Part shown: positions 1-6,531 of the stretch, in pieces | Position numbering within the stretch: position 1 is the stretch's first letter | Layout of the letters: each line of letters starts with the position of its first letter | Assembly (NCBI GenBank): GCA_902773265.1 | Contig: CACYDZ010000203.1 | Span: 1-10,538, forward strand | DNA length: 10,538 nt | Reading direction: 5' to 3' | Source: an uncultured Ruminococcus sp. | GTDB taxonomy: Bacteria > Bacillota > Clostridia > Oscillospirales > Acutalibacteraceae | Made by a program: the position numbers and the translations under genes | The notes under the pieces: model-generated | Seen by the model: only the letters and a program-made list of their open reading frames with translations | Databases searched by the model: none | Told to the model about the DNA's origin: nothing

Positions 1-2
1 AA

Positions 3-32
3 ATTATAATACATCATTCTTCATTTCGTCAA
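3..32 (-). promoter_or_regulatory. Sigma-A promoter for a gene off the left edge
   Basis: On the minus strand a TTGACG -35 box (27-32) is separated by 18 bp from a TATAAT -10 box (3-8). Transcription would start at or just beyond the left edge and run out of the window, so the served gene is not visible. It sits downstream of the hairpin terminator at 95-140, which supports a separate transcription unit. Confidence 0.6.
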
Positions 33-94
33 CAATCTACATCTATTTTCCAATATTATGCTAAAAAGATTACCCCCTTTATAACAATATTTGG

Positions 95-140
95 CTAAAA
101 ACAACTTTACCGAATGTGATGATTAAATCACATTCGGTAA
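95..140 (-). terminator. Rho-independent terminator after the NrdD-like gene
   Basis: A perfect 14-bp inverted repeat (107-120 with 127-140) surrounds a 6-nt loop. On the minus strand the stem is followed by a T-rich stretch (TTGTTTTT, plus positions 97-104). It lies 25 bp past the stop codon of the small gene at 165-473, so it closes that monocistronic unit. The plus-strand side is also T-containing but weaker. Confidence 0.8.
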
Positions 141-164
141 TACTGTTTTATTCGTTCAGTTCTG

Positions 165-473
165 TCAAATCTGTTCCATCATTCCGCTTAATGAATGTTT
201 CACTCTGTCATGTTCTTCATCACGCTTGGCATCATTGAAACGGTCTGTTGTTCCTACAAGATAACCTGTAATCCTGCGGATTCTTTCAAATTTTGTCGGC
301 TCTACGGTGTAATCAATATCTACATATTCACCGTCTACCGCAATATCCATCGCCATCACTGTCTTTCCACTGAATTTAGATTTGGCATGGCTGACATACG
401 CTTCCATCTCTTCCTGAGAAATCTCTCCGCCTGTTACATTAATCCTGATATTATCCATTACGGCACCTGTCAT
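165..473 (-). CDS. Small NrdD-like protein with glycyl-radical-type motif
   Basis: This 102-residue protein has a C-terminal half (about residues 61-93) resembling the extreme C-terminus of class III anaerobic ribonucleoside-triphosphate reductase (NrdD). It reads ERIRRITGYL, then DRFNDAKRDEEHDRVKH. In NrdD, the R-x-x-G-Y-L motif carries the glycine that becomes the stable radical; here that glycine is G70. The roughly 60-residue N-terminal part is not recognised. There is no catalytic barrel, no Cys-x-x-Cys zinc ribbon and no cysteine at all, so it cannot be a reductase itself. Its role is unknown. A stand-alone radical-domain or regulatory partner of NrdD is a guess. The start at 473 has AGGGAG 8 nt upstream. 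A second ATG at 458 has AGGTG 5 nt upstream and is also possible. The gene has its own promoter and terminator. Confidence 0.75.
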   Translation of the reverse strand: MTGAVMDNIRINVTGGEISQEEMEAYVSHAKSKFSGKTVMAMDIAVDGEYVDIDYTVEPTKFERIRRITGYLVGTTDRFNDAKRDEEHDRVKHSLSGMMEQI

Positions 474-508
474 TTTCCCTGCTCCCTTTCCAAGTATGTG
501 ATATACTG

Positions 509-537
509 ATTATAACACCATATTTCGTATCCGTCAA
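509..537 (-). promoter_or_regulatory. Sigma-A promoter of the NrdD-like gene
   Basis: On the minus strand a TTGACG -35 (532-537) and a perfect TATAAT -10 (509-514) are spaced by 17 bp, with a TG extension immediately before the -10. The predicted start near 502 gives a leader of about 29 nt before the ATG at 473. Near-consensus at every element, so the gene is probably well expressed. Confidence 0.85.
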
Positions 538-570
538 CCGAAAATCTGCTATATCTTCCAAAAATAATAT

Positions 571-1089
571 TTACAGCTCTTCTTCTACCACATGATACGA
601 CAAGGAACGGTTCTTATAACGGTTATCATCAGTAACCTCTTTGATTACCTCGATAAACGGCGGTAAATTTACCTCTTCCTCTTCACTGTTGAGTTCGATT
701 TCCAGTGTGGCACGGTCATTCCAGAATTCATAAATATCCAGTTCAAAAAACTGTCCCTGATATAAAAAACAATGGCGGGTCTTTTTTATCGGTATGCTGT
801 CGGGGTCTATATTGAACAGTAAATCTTTCCATGTCTGTTCCGAAATGTCATCTTCAATTTCTATTCTTGTACGGTAAGTAATGCTTTTCTTATAAGTCTT
901 TTTGTAGGTTGTTTTGCCGTTGATGGTACTTTTGCGTATACGCATACCTGCTGTTCTTTCCTGTTCCTTGAGATACGCCTGTTCTATTTCTATCTTCATA
1001 TACAAGGGTTGTTTCTCCAGTACAGCAAAATCGGGTATCCTGATAAGATACTTTCTTTCAATTTCCAACGGTAATTTACGGTCATTCAT
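571..1089 (-). CDS. CYTH-domain protein (triphosphatase-like)
   Basis: This 172-residue protein is a single CYTH domain, the triphosphate-tunnel fold of inorganic triphosphatases, thiamine triphosphatase and CyaB-type adenylate cyclases. The signature E-x-E-x-K is at residues 9-13 (EIERK). Further charged tunnel residues follow the family order: MRIRK (49-53), KKTYKK (63-68), IEIED (76-80), KKTRH (102-106), FELD (115-118) and LEIEL (129-133). No CHAD domain is fused. By family, it should bind a triphosphate with a divalent metal in the cytoplasm; whether the substrate is tripolyphosphate or a nucleotide cannot be read from sequence. The ATG at 1089 is preceded by GGGGAG at 7-nt spacing. Its own promoter lies at 1220-1248, leaving a leader of about 120 nt. 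Confidence 0.88.
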   Translation of the reverse strand: MNDRKLPLEIERKYLIRIPDFAVLEKQPLYMKIEIEQAYLKEQERTAGMRIRKSTINGKTTYKKTYKKSITYRTRIEIEDDISEQTWKDLLFNIDPDSIPIKKTRHCFLYQGQFFELDIYEFWNDRATLEIELNSEEEEVNLPPFIEVIKEVTDDNRYKNRSLSYHVVEEEL

Positions 1090-1158
1090 ATATTATCTCC
1101 CCATCCTCAAAACAGCCGTTCACAAAACAGCCTGTACATATTTTCCGAAATCTATCGG

Positions 1159-1170
1159 TTACTTTAACAT
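1159..1170 (-). other. Three-codon mini-ORF in the CYTH leader
   Basis: Between the promoter at 1220-1248 and the CYTH start there is an ATG-TTA-AAG-TAA mini-ORF (Met-Leu-Lys-stop). AAAAGGA stands 5 nt upstream, a usable ribosome binding site. It may be chance; translation is not shown. Confidence 0.2.
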
Positions 1171-1219
1171 ATGCTTCCTTTTCTTTCCTGTACCTGATAT
1201 CTTTCGGTATGGCAAAGCT

Positions 1220-1248
1220 ATTATAACCCTTACGGCAATAATATGCAA
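1220..1248 (-). promoter_or_regulatory. Sigma-A promoter of the CYTH gene
   Basis: On the minus strand TTGCAT (1243-1248) and a perfect TATAAT (1220-1225) are spaced by 17 bp. The predicted start near 1213 leaves a 5' leader of about 120 nt. It lies 20 bp after the upstream lipoprotein stop. No intrinsic terminator is visible between the two genes, so read-through from the lipoprotein is also possible. Confidence 0.75.
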
Positions 1249-1267
1249 GCCTTTTACAACGATTAAT

Positions 1268-2038
1268 TCAGTCCATATCGACAAAATCATCAAGATTCTG
1301 ATAAATCACCACAACTTCATCTTCTTCTCCGTTCTGGTGTGATGTTGTCGGTGTGCTGTTTTCCTGTGGCGGACTGACTGCTGATGTGTCGGAAATTGTC
1401 TGTGAACCTGATGATGTGCTTTCCGTTTTACTCATATCTGTTTTACTCTCCGTTTTACTCGTATCTGATTTACTCTCTGCTTTGGAATTTTCTGACGGAC
1501 TTTCCGTTTTGGCATTGTCTGACCTGCTCTCTGTTTTGCCGGTATTCGTTTTACTTTCTGTTCTGGAATTGTCTGACTTGCCTTGTGCATTTTCAGACGG
1601 ATTTTCTTCGGCTGTCTGGCGGGTATACTGATAGCCATTGATGTAAATTGTACCGTCCTGTATCGTCCATTGGTTGCTCGGAACGGCTGAACCTGAAGCA
1701 TCTCCTGAGTAGTACTCAAATACCATCGGTTTCGGGGTATCGTTTTCATTCTCACTTTTCGGGGTGACGGTAAGCGTATTCTTGTCGTCAACCTCATAGG
1801 TGCCTTTAATACCCCCTATCTCACAATTACCATCATCGTCAAATTTTACCGAAACATCATCTGACCTGCCTCCCCATTCTCCTACAATGTCTTCTGATGG
1901 CTCTTTCGATTGCTCTGCTGCTGATACTCCACTCTCTGCATTCTTATCTGTACAGCCACAACCACTAAATCCGGTCATGACAGTCATAACTGCTATGCCA
2001 CACAACATGATACTCCATATCTTTTTCATTTTTACCAT
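1268..2038 (-). CDS. Putative lipoprotein with lipocalin-like domain and Ser/Lys/Glu nonapeptide repeats
   Basis: This 256-residue protein starts with a lysine-containing N-region, a hydrophobic segment (about 8-23) and a lipobox-like F-S-G-C ending at C27. It is therefore probably lipid-anchored on the outer face of the membrane. Residues about 50-140 (IVGEW..., DDDGNCEIGGIKGTYEVDD, IYINGYQYTR) form a beta-rich unit. It resembles the small lipocalin-like or DUF5640-type domains common in ruminococcal lipoproteins; this assignment is inference. Residues 154-207 are six tandem nine-residue repeats of the form K-S-D-x-S-K-T-E-S, hydrophilic and probably disordered. A Ser/Thr/Pro-rich stretch and an acidic tail (EEDE..., DDFVDMD) follow. 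Function unknown. The ribosome site AAAGGA is only 3 nt from the ATG at 2038 and 12 nt from the next in-frame ATG (M4), so either start is possible. Confidence 0.8.
   Translation of the reverse strand: MVKMKKIWSIMLCGIAVMTVMTGFSGCGCTDKNAESGVSAAEQSKEPSEDIVGEWGGRSDDVSVKFDDDGNCEIGGIKGTYEVDDKNTLTVTPKSENENDTPKPMVFEYYSGDASGSAVPSNQWTIQDGTIYINGYQYTRQTAEENPSENAQGKSDNSRTESKTNTGKTESRSDNAKTESPSENSKAESKSDTSKTESKTDMSKTESTSSGSQTISDTSAVSPPQENSTPTTSHQNGEEDEVVVIYQNLDDFVDMD
1418..1579 (-). repeat. 27-bp coding tandem repeat, six copies, in the lipoprotein gene
   Basis: Six consecutive 27-bp units encode KSDNSRTES, KTNTGKTES, RSDNAKTES, PSENSKAES, KSDTSKTES and KTDMSKTES. The T/A-E-S ending is the most constant part. 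A degenerate seventh unit (TSSGSQTIS) follows, and a partial unit precedes the array. The copies are diverged at DNA level, so the array is not a very recent expansion. Confidence 0.85.
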
Positions 2039-2055
2039 ACTTCCTTTCTTTCTTT

Positions 2056-2084
2056 ATTCTACAAAAAGATTGATGAATTGTCAA
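2056..2084 (-). promoter_or_regulatory. Sigma-A promoter of the lipoprotein gene
   Basis: On the minus strand a perfect TTGACA (2079-2084) and TAGAAT (2056-2061) are spaced by 17 bp. The predicted start near 2049 leaves a short leader of about 11 nt before the ATG at 2038, or about 20 nt before the alternative M4 codon. The short leader slightly favours the later start. Confidence 0.8.
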
Positions 2085-2145
2085 TTAACAAAATATGAAC
2101 CTTTGATTTGTCACGGACTTTGCCCTTAATCCTTATCCCGCTTTC

Positions 2146-2244
2146 AGCTGTGACAACGGAAAGTTTTTGTCGAACTTTTTTCAAAAAGTTCGTGGGGTCA
2201 AGGGGCAACGTCCCTTGTGGGATTTTAAAGGGCAATGCCCTTTA
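2146..2244 (+). repeat. Structured dispersed repeat, copy A
   Basis: This is a 99-bp intergenic element that aligns along its whole length with the reverse complement of 8323-8419. The two share a 24-nt identical core (2212-2235 with 8332-8355). It folds into three hairpins: H1 2171-2180 with 2183-2192, H2 2199-2206 with 2210-2217, and H3 2225-2233 with 2237-2245. The 2205/2211 pair in H2 is G-T, which pairs only if the plus strand is the RNA. The element lies between the pullulanase terminator and the lipoprotein promoter, oriented against the surrounding genes. No convincing plus-strand promoter is seen before it. Confidence 0.85.
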
Positions 2245-2258
2245 ACTGACAAAATCGT

Positions 2259-2297
2259 AAAAAAAAACGGTAAATTGTAAATACAATTTACCGTTTT
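2259..2297 (-). terminator. Rho-independent terminator of the pullulanase gene
   Basis: On the minus strand an inverted repeat (2264-2279 with 2282-2297; effectively about 15 bp with a 4-nt loop) runs into nine consecutive T residues (plus positions 2259-2267). It lies 28 bp after the pullulanase stop codon. Stem, loop and T-tract are all near ideal. Confidence 0.93.
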
Positions 2298-2325
2298 GCT
2301 CCATCGCTGTATAACAATAAGATGA

Positions 2326-5274
2326 TTAATTGTTTTCATGCTTTCTGTAAACAAATATGACATTCTCCACAGTCGTACTCCATGCTCCCGAAACTTCTCC
2401 GATGGTATTCAGAACTTCACCAAGTTCAGGCTTCGGTACGGCAATATATGTATCGTCACTGCATTTGCCACGACCCTCTATAACAATATCTTCTGTCAGC
2501 TTATTGCCTCGTTCGTCTACATGGCTGACAACTACTTTGGAATTGAAATATACTTTCTGGTTCTCTATCCATACTTCACCAGAAACTTTATATCCCGGAT
2601 GGGTCGCTCCGGGGTCTTGCCCATAAACACCGTCACCAAACATAACCTGTGCTTCATCAATGTCAATTTCGTCAAATGTCCACCAGCCTTCACTACCCTC
2701 AACATACATCACTGAACCCGGCCACTGTCCTGTAAGCGGTTTGGCTGACCCGCCACGCTCATCGTATACATAAATATACGGTGTCATCCAGTGATTATGA
2801 TTGAAATAATGAATTTTCAGCGGTGAATGCGGAACAAGTTTGTCTACATAAGTAATTACTGTATCTCCTTTTACCGTACCAATAACCCGTGGGAGATTAT
2901 CTGTATCCAGTTCATATCCCGGTACGGATTCAGGCATGACAACATATTTTTCGCCTTTCTTGGCTTTCCAGACTTCAGTAGCGGTAATATGTGTGCCGTC
3001 TTCCGTAATCTGACGCTTGGCAACTGTGAAACTTTCCCCTTTTTCTTTCTCGTAATAATAACGCACTTCAATATCTTTTTCTCCCATTATCCCCTCAACA
3101 TTCGGAGAATTGTCTACCATAACATAATCAAACAATATGGAAGAATAAGGATATGTATTATAATGTGACCCTTTCAGAAAATGAGAGGATACCGTCATGA
3201 GAACATCTCCTGTATCACGGTCAATGTGACGAACCACAACGGTACGGTAATTAGTATCTACAGGCGGCATTCTGTCAAAGGTGCTGTCGTCAACCAGTAC
3301 CAAAGCACTTCTCGGCGGTACATTGATGGTATGACCGTGAATTGTTCCCAGTCTTTCCGTTCCCGCACGGTCACTGTTGACAACAACTGCCCATGTTTCA
3401 GGCGTATTTTCACCGTTGACCTTAATCTCCAACGCTTTCGGACTGGCATTGTTATTGACTAATACCGCTACTATCCCCCATTCGTTTTCGGCATTCGGAG
3501 AAGTGTTGCGGATAGTATATCCAATCGCACTGCCGTTTTCAAAGAAATAGGTGTTCTCTGCGGCGGAATGGTCACTTGCTCTGAACGGTGAATAGGCTTT
3601 TCTTACCGCTATCAGCCCTCTGTAATAATCTACCAGATTGTTATAACGAACGGTTCGTGTCCAGTCAATTTTATTGATACTGTCTGCGGATTTATAACTG
3701 TTGTGTTCGCCGTATTTCGTTCGGGCAAATTCCTCTCCCGCTAAGAAAAACGGTACGCCCTGTGAGGTCAGCGTAATCACGGCTGATAATTTGTTCTGTG
3801 CTACAATGACATTGTTATGACCGTTAAAGTCATTGTTGCCGTTGGATTTCAGAATTTTATCCCAAAGCGTAAGATTATCGTGTGCAGAATTATAGGTAAT
3901 ACACTGTGAGGGCGATTTTGCCCATCTGCCGAAAGTATTGCTCGCTCCTCCCATCATACCTGCTTTGATATCATTATTCACATTGGTTGCTCCCTGAATA
4001 TAGCCAACTGATTCATCATCTGTATTCCCTTTCAGAGAATTACGCATTTTATCACTGAACATACCAATACGGGAACTTAATTTAAACGCATTCTGTGTAA
4101 TACACGCATATTCCCCATGAATGCCATTACTCATCCAGTCCGCCATCCATGGTTCACCGTACATGATAATCCGCTTGTCAATCTTATCCAGTGCCTCACG
4201 GATTTTGTTCATGGTAATATAATCGTGACAGCCCATCAAGTCAAAACGGAAACCGTCTATATGATATTCTGTCGCCCAGTAGACAAGAGAGTCTATCATG
4301 AATTTGCGGAACATTGCTTTATCACTGGCTGTTACATTACCGCAACCGCTTCCGTTAAAGAAATGGTGCTTATCATACATTCGGAAATAATATCCCGGAA
4401 CGGTCTTTTCAAAACAACTGTCGCTTGCCGAATACAGATGGTTATATACCACATCCATGATAACGCCTATACCTCTTTCATGTAATGCCTGTACCATCTG
4501 TTTAAATTCTTTAATCCTTACTGTACCGTCAGAGGCTGTTGTGGCATATGACCCTTCGGGTACATTGAAATTGACAGGGTCATATCCCCAGTTGTATTGT
4601 GCGGTGTGCATCGCCTCGTCAATCGACCCGAAATCAAATACGGGATTGAGATGTACATAATTAATTCCCTGTTCCATAAGATATTCCAGACAGGTTGAAT
4701 ATTCTCTCTGACGGTTGACTTTCGTTCCTCGCTGTGCAAAGGCTATATATTTACCTCGTTTATCCGTATCTACTCCTGAAGTCTTACTGATGGAAAAATC
4801 TCTGACATGAACTTCCCAGATAATCGCATCTGTCGGCTTATCCACAAATACATGACGGTCATTTTCCCAGCCCTCCGGGTCAGTTGTCTTCATATCTACA
4901 ATCATCGAACGGTTGCCGTTGACACCCACTGCTTTGGAATAAATGTCCTGTGTTTCGTACATATTGCCGTCTACATAAACACTGTAAGTATAGTAAAATC
5001 CTCGTAAATCACTCGAAATCGATACACTCCATACCCCTGTTTCTGCATTTTTTGTCATGAGAGAGGTCAGTATTCTTCCCGGATTTGCCTCTACATCAGA
5101 ACCTGTTCGGTAAATATTCAACGAAACTGCACTCGCACTCGGAGCCCATACCTTGAAGACGGTTTCTGTTGGTGTATAGGTCGCTCCTAAATCATCTCCG
5201 TCATAAAGCGGATAAATTTCTTTGGCATTGTAATAATTTCCGATTGAATGATAACTTTCCTGTAAGGTAGGCAT
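2326..5274 (-). CDS. pulA: Type I pullulanase (GH13) with MucBP-like and CBM26-like C-terminal modules
   Basis: This 982-residue enzyme hydrolyses alpha-1,6 branch points in pullulan, starch or glycogen. An N-terminal CBM48-type domain (about 33-115) precedes the GH13 barrel. The type I pullulanase signature YNWGYDP is at 227-233. Region I DVVYNH is at 274-279. The expected nucleophile is D345 in DGFRFD, the acid/base is E374 in GEPW, and H465-D466 lie in NSAHDN. After the core (to about 665) comes a roughly 300-residue extension unlike AmyX-type enzymes of about 720 residues. It holds two MucBP-like repeats (about 677-742 and 748-811), a CBM26-like starch-binding module (about 818-910, HYFNHNHW, GWWTFD) and a third MucBP-like repeat (912-977). 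There is no signal peptide, TM anchor or dockerin. AGGAGG stands 7 nt before the ATG at 5274. The gene is monocistronic, with its own promoter and terminator. Confidence 0.95.
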   Translation of the reverse strand: MPTLQESYHSIGNYYNAKEIYPLYDGDDLGATYTPTETVFKVWAPSASAVSLNIYRTGSDVEANPGRILTSLMTKNAETGVWSVSISSDLRGFYYTYSVYVDGNMYETQDIYSKAVGVNGNRSMIVDMKTTDPEGWENDRHVFVDKPTDAIIWEVHVRDFSISKTSGVDTDKRGKYIAFAQRGTKVNRQREYSTCLEYLMEQGINYVHLNPVFDFGSIDEAMHTAQYNWGYDPVNFNVPEGSYATTASDGTVRIKEFKQMVQALHERGIGVIMDVVYNHLYSASDSCFEKTVPGYYFRMYDKHHFFNGSGCGNVTASDKAMFRKFMIDSLVYWATEYHIDGFRFDLMGCHDYITMNKIREALDKIDKRIIMYGEPWMADWMSNGIHGEYACITQNAFKLSSRIGMFSDKMRNSLKGNTDDESVGYIQGATNVNNDIKAGMMGGASNTFGRWAKSPSQCITYNSAHDNLTLWDKILKSNGNNDFNGHNNVIVAQNKLSAVITLTSQGVPFFLAGEEFARTKYGEHNSYKSADSINKIDWTRTVRYNNLVDYYRGLIAVRKAYSPFRASDHSAAENTYFFENGSAIGYTIRNTSPNAENEWGIVAVLVNNNASPKALEIKVNGENTPETWAVVVNSDRAGTERLGTIHGHTINVPPRSALVLVDDSTFDRMPPVDTNYRTVVVRHIDRDTGDVLMTVSSHFLKGSHYNTYPYSSILFDYVMVDNSPNVEGIMGEKDIEVRYYYEKEKGESFTVAKRQITEDGTHITATEVWKAKKGEKYVVMPESVPGYELDTDNLPRVIGTVKGDTVITYVDKLVPHSPLKIHYFNHNHWMTPYIYVYDERGGSAKPLTGQWPGSVMYVEGSEGWWTFDEIDIDEAQVMFGDGVYGQDPGATHPGYKVSGEVWIENQKVYFNSKVVVSHVDERGNKLTEDIVIEGRGKCSDDTYIAVPKPELGEVLNTIGEVSGAWSTTVENVIFVYRKHENN

Positions 5275-5311
5275 AATTCTTCCTCCTGATGTCGTAATCT
5301 GTCTTTTTCCT

Positions 5312-5341
5312 ATTTTAATCCATCTCTATATCTTCTGTCAA
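5312..5341 (-). promoter_or_regulatory. Sigma-A promoter of the pullulanase gene
   Basis: On the minus strand a perfect TTGACA (5336-5341) and TAAAAT (5312-5317) are spaced by 18 bp. The predicted start near 5305 gives a leader of about 31 nt containing the AGGAGG site. The -35 box begins right after a T-run that follows the acyltransferase stop codon. Only a weak 4-bp hairpin stands there, so termination of the upstream unit is not convincing. No operator palindrome is evident. Confidence 0.7.
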
Positions 5342-5368
5342 CAAAAAATAACAACATTGTTTGATAAC

Positions 5369-6460
5369 TTACTTTTTTGTTGTATCTTTTTGTTGAATAA
5401 AATGTCTTTTAGTAATAAACTCAAACATCTTCATTCTTATCAGTTCCAGTATTCCACACGCCAGAAATACTCCCACACATATCCCTATCGCCATTGGTAA
5501 ATATTTTCGGCTATGATACAGAGTATGGTCTTTCATACTCAAAAGTTCCCACAACCATTTTCGGACATAGGGGTGTTCGTGAATGGCATATACTCCCAGT
5601 GTCGTTGAGGCAAGCGTGTTGACCATCTTACTGCTGAATACTAAACTGCGAAACAACAGTATCATACACACACTTTCTATTACCACAAACGGATTGTTGA
5701 ACATTCCATAAACACTTTTATACTCCTTAAAATTACAGTGCAATGCAAAATCAATTCCACACATTCCTAAAAATATGCCACCGTACCAACATCGCTTTTT
5801 CCATACCGCAAAACGACTGTCATCAATATGTAACCGCAAATATCCCCCTATAATATACATCAGTAAAAATCCCATCAGACTTTTACCATAGTAGTTGTCC
5901 GTAACTTTGACGGTACTGATAACATCATTGATTACTTTGATTTTACTTAGTGTACTCCATACACTTACCACAACAAATGCTACTATAAGCAAAAAACGAT
6001 ATTCTTTCTTTTCTAAAGAAACAAGCATTCTGTTCAGAAACGGACTGATAAGCAATACAATAATATAATTATCCAGAAAGTACCATGTCCTTGAAAAAAA
6101 TGGCAGACACATTTTCCATACTTCGGGTGCAACAAACAGTTTCGGGGTAGTAATAAAGAAGATTATCCCGATAACAACAGAATAAAACAACATCGCCTGA
6201 TAAGGCTTTTTGCACCTTTCAACAGCTCTGCGGATATCTGTTTTTGCTGTTATCAGAAAATATCCCGATATCATCACAAATACATTTACAGGTGTCCGGG
6301 ATAAACTCCACATAAAATCGACAACCGTGCTTGCTGACAAGTTCTTCAGCGATAATGCCACTTCCATTTTCCCATACTGAAACAAGTGTAAAAAAATAAT
6401 CTGTACCATCGCAATAATACGGAGTAATTCTATTCCCGAAAGCCTCTTACTTTTCTCCAT
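5369..6460 (-). CDS. Membrane acyltransferase (acyltransferase-3 family)
   Basis: This is a 363-residue, highly hydrophobic protein with about ten predicted membrane segments. The N-terminus (RLSGIELLRIIAMV, with H25 in the first helix as HLFQYG) and the C-terminal LGVYAIHEHPYVRKWLW block are hallmarks of the acyltransferase-3 (OatA/NolL-type) family. These enzymes move acyl groups, usually acetyl, onto extracytoplasmic sugars of cell wall, capsule or exopolysaccharide. The acceptor here is unknown. The chosen ATG at 6460 has GGAG 9 nt upstream; an ATG 15 bp further up (6475) overlaps that GGAG and lacks its own site. The gene starts 71 bp after the metal permease stop with no clear terminator or promoter between, so it may be the last gene of that operon. 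The C-terminal tail is lysine-rich and cytoplasmic-looking. Confidence 0.9.
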   Translation of the reverse strand: MEKSKRLSGIELLRIIAMVQIIFLHLFQYGKMEVALSLKNLSASTVVDFMWSLSRTPVNVFVMISGYFLITAKTDIRRAVERCKKPYQAMLFYSVVIGIIFFITTPKLFVAPEVWKMCLPFFSRTWYFLDNYIIVLLISPFLNRMLVSLEKKEYRFLLIVAFVVVSVWSTLSKIKVINDVISTVKVTDNYYGKSLMGFLLMYIIGGYLRLHIDDSRFAVWKKRCWYGGIFLGMCGIDFALHCNFKEYKSVYGMFNNPFVVIESVCMILLFRSLVFSSKMVNTLASTTLGVYAIHEHPYVRKWLWELLSMKDHTLYHSRKYLPMAIGICVGVFLACGILELIRMKMFEFITKRHFIQQKDTTKK

Positions 6461-6531
6461 ATCCAAAATCTCCATTAATATCCGCTATATCTAGGTTCAA
6501 TATTTTGCGGTAATCCTTAAAAACGGTTCCT

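Noticed and set aside
1418..1579. CRISPR-like regular spacing of repeats
   Set aside because: The units are contiguous 27-bp in-frame coding repeats without spacers.
1353..1641. Plus-strand ORFs rich in Leu/Ser opposite the lipoprotein repeat array
   Set aside because: They are the antisense reading of the 27-bp coding repeats, whose periodicity keeps several frames open; there is no promoter or ribosome site.
2181..2363. Minus-strand ORF of 60 codons across the pullulanase terminator and repeat copy A
   Set aside because: It overlaps the pullulanase 3' end in another frame, crosses a strong terminator and translates the structured repeat; no ribosome site.
4117..4660. Plus-strand ORFs antisense to the pullulanase
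   Set aside because: The minus-strand enzyme motifs run uninterrupted through this stretch; the antisense frames match no known protein and lack start signals.
5342..5368. Terminator for the acyltransferase
   Set aside because: Only a 4-bp hairpin precedes the T-run, too weak to call; the T-run also abuts the pullulanase -35 box.
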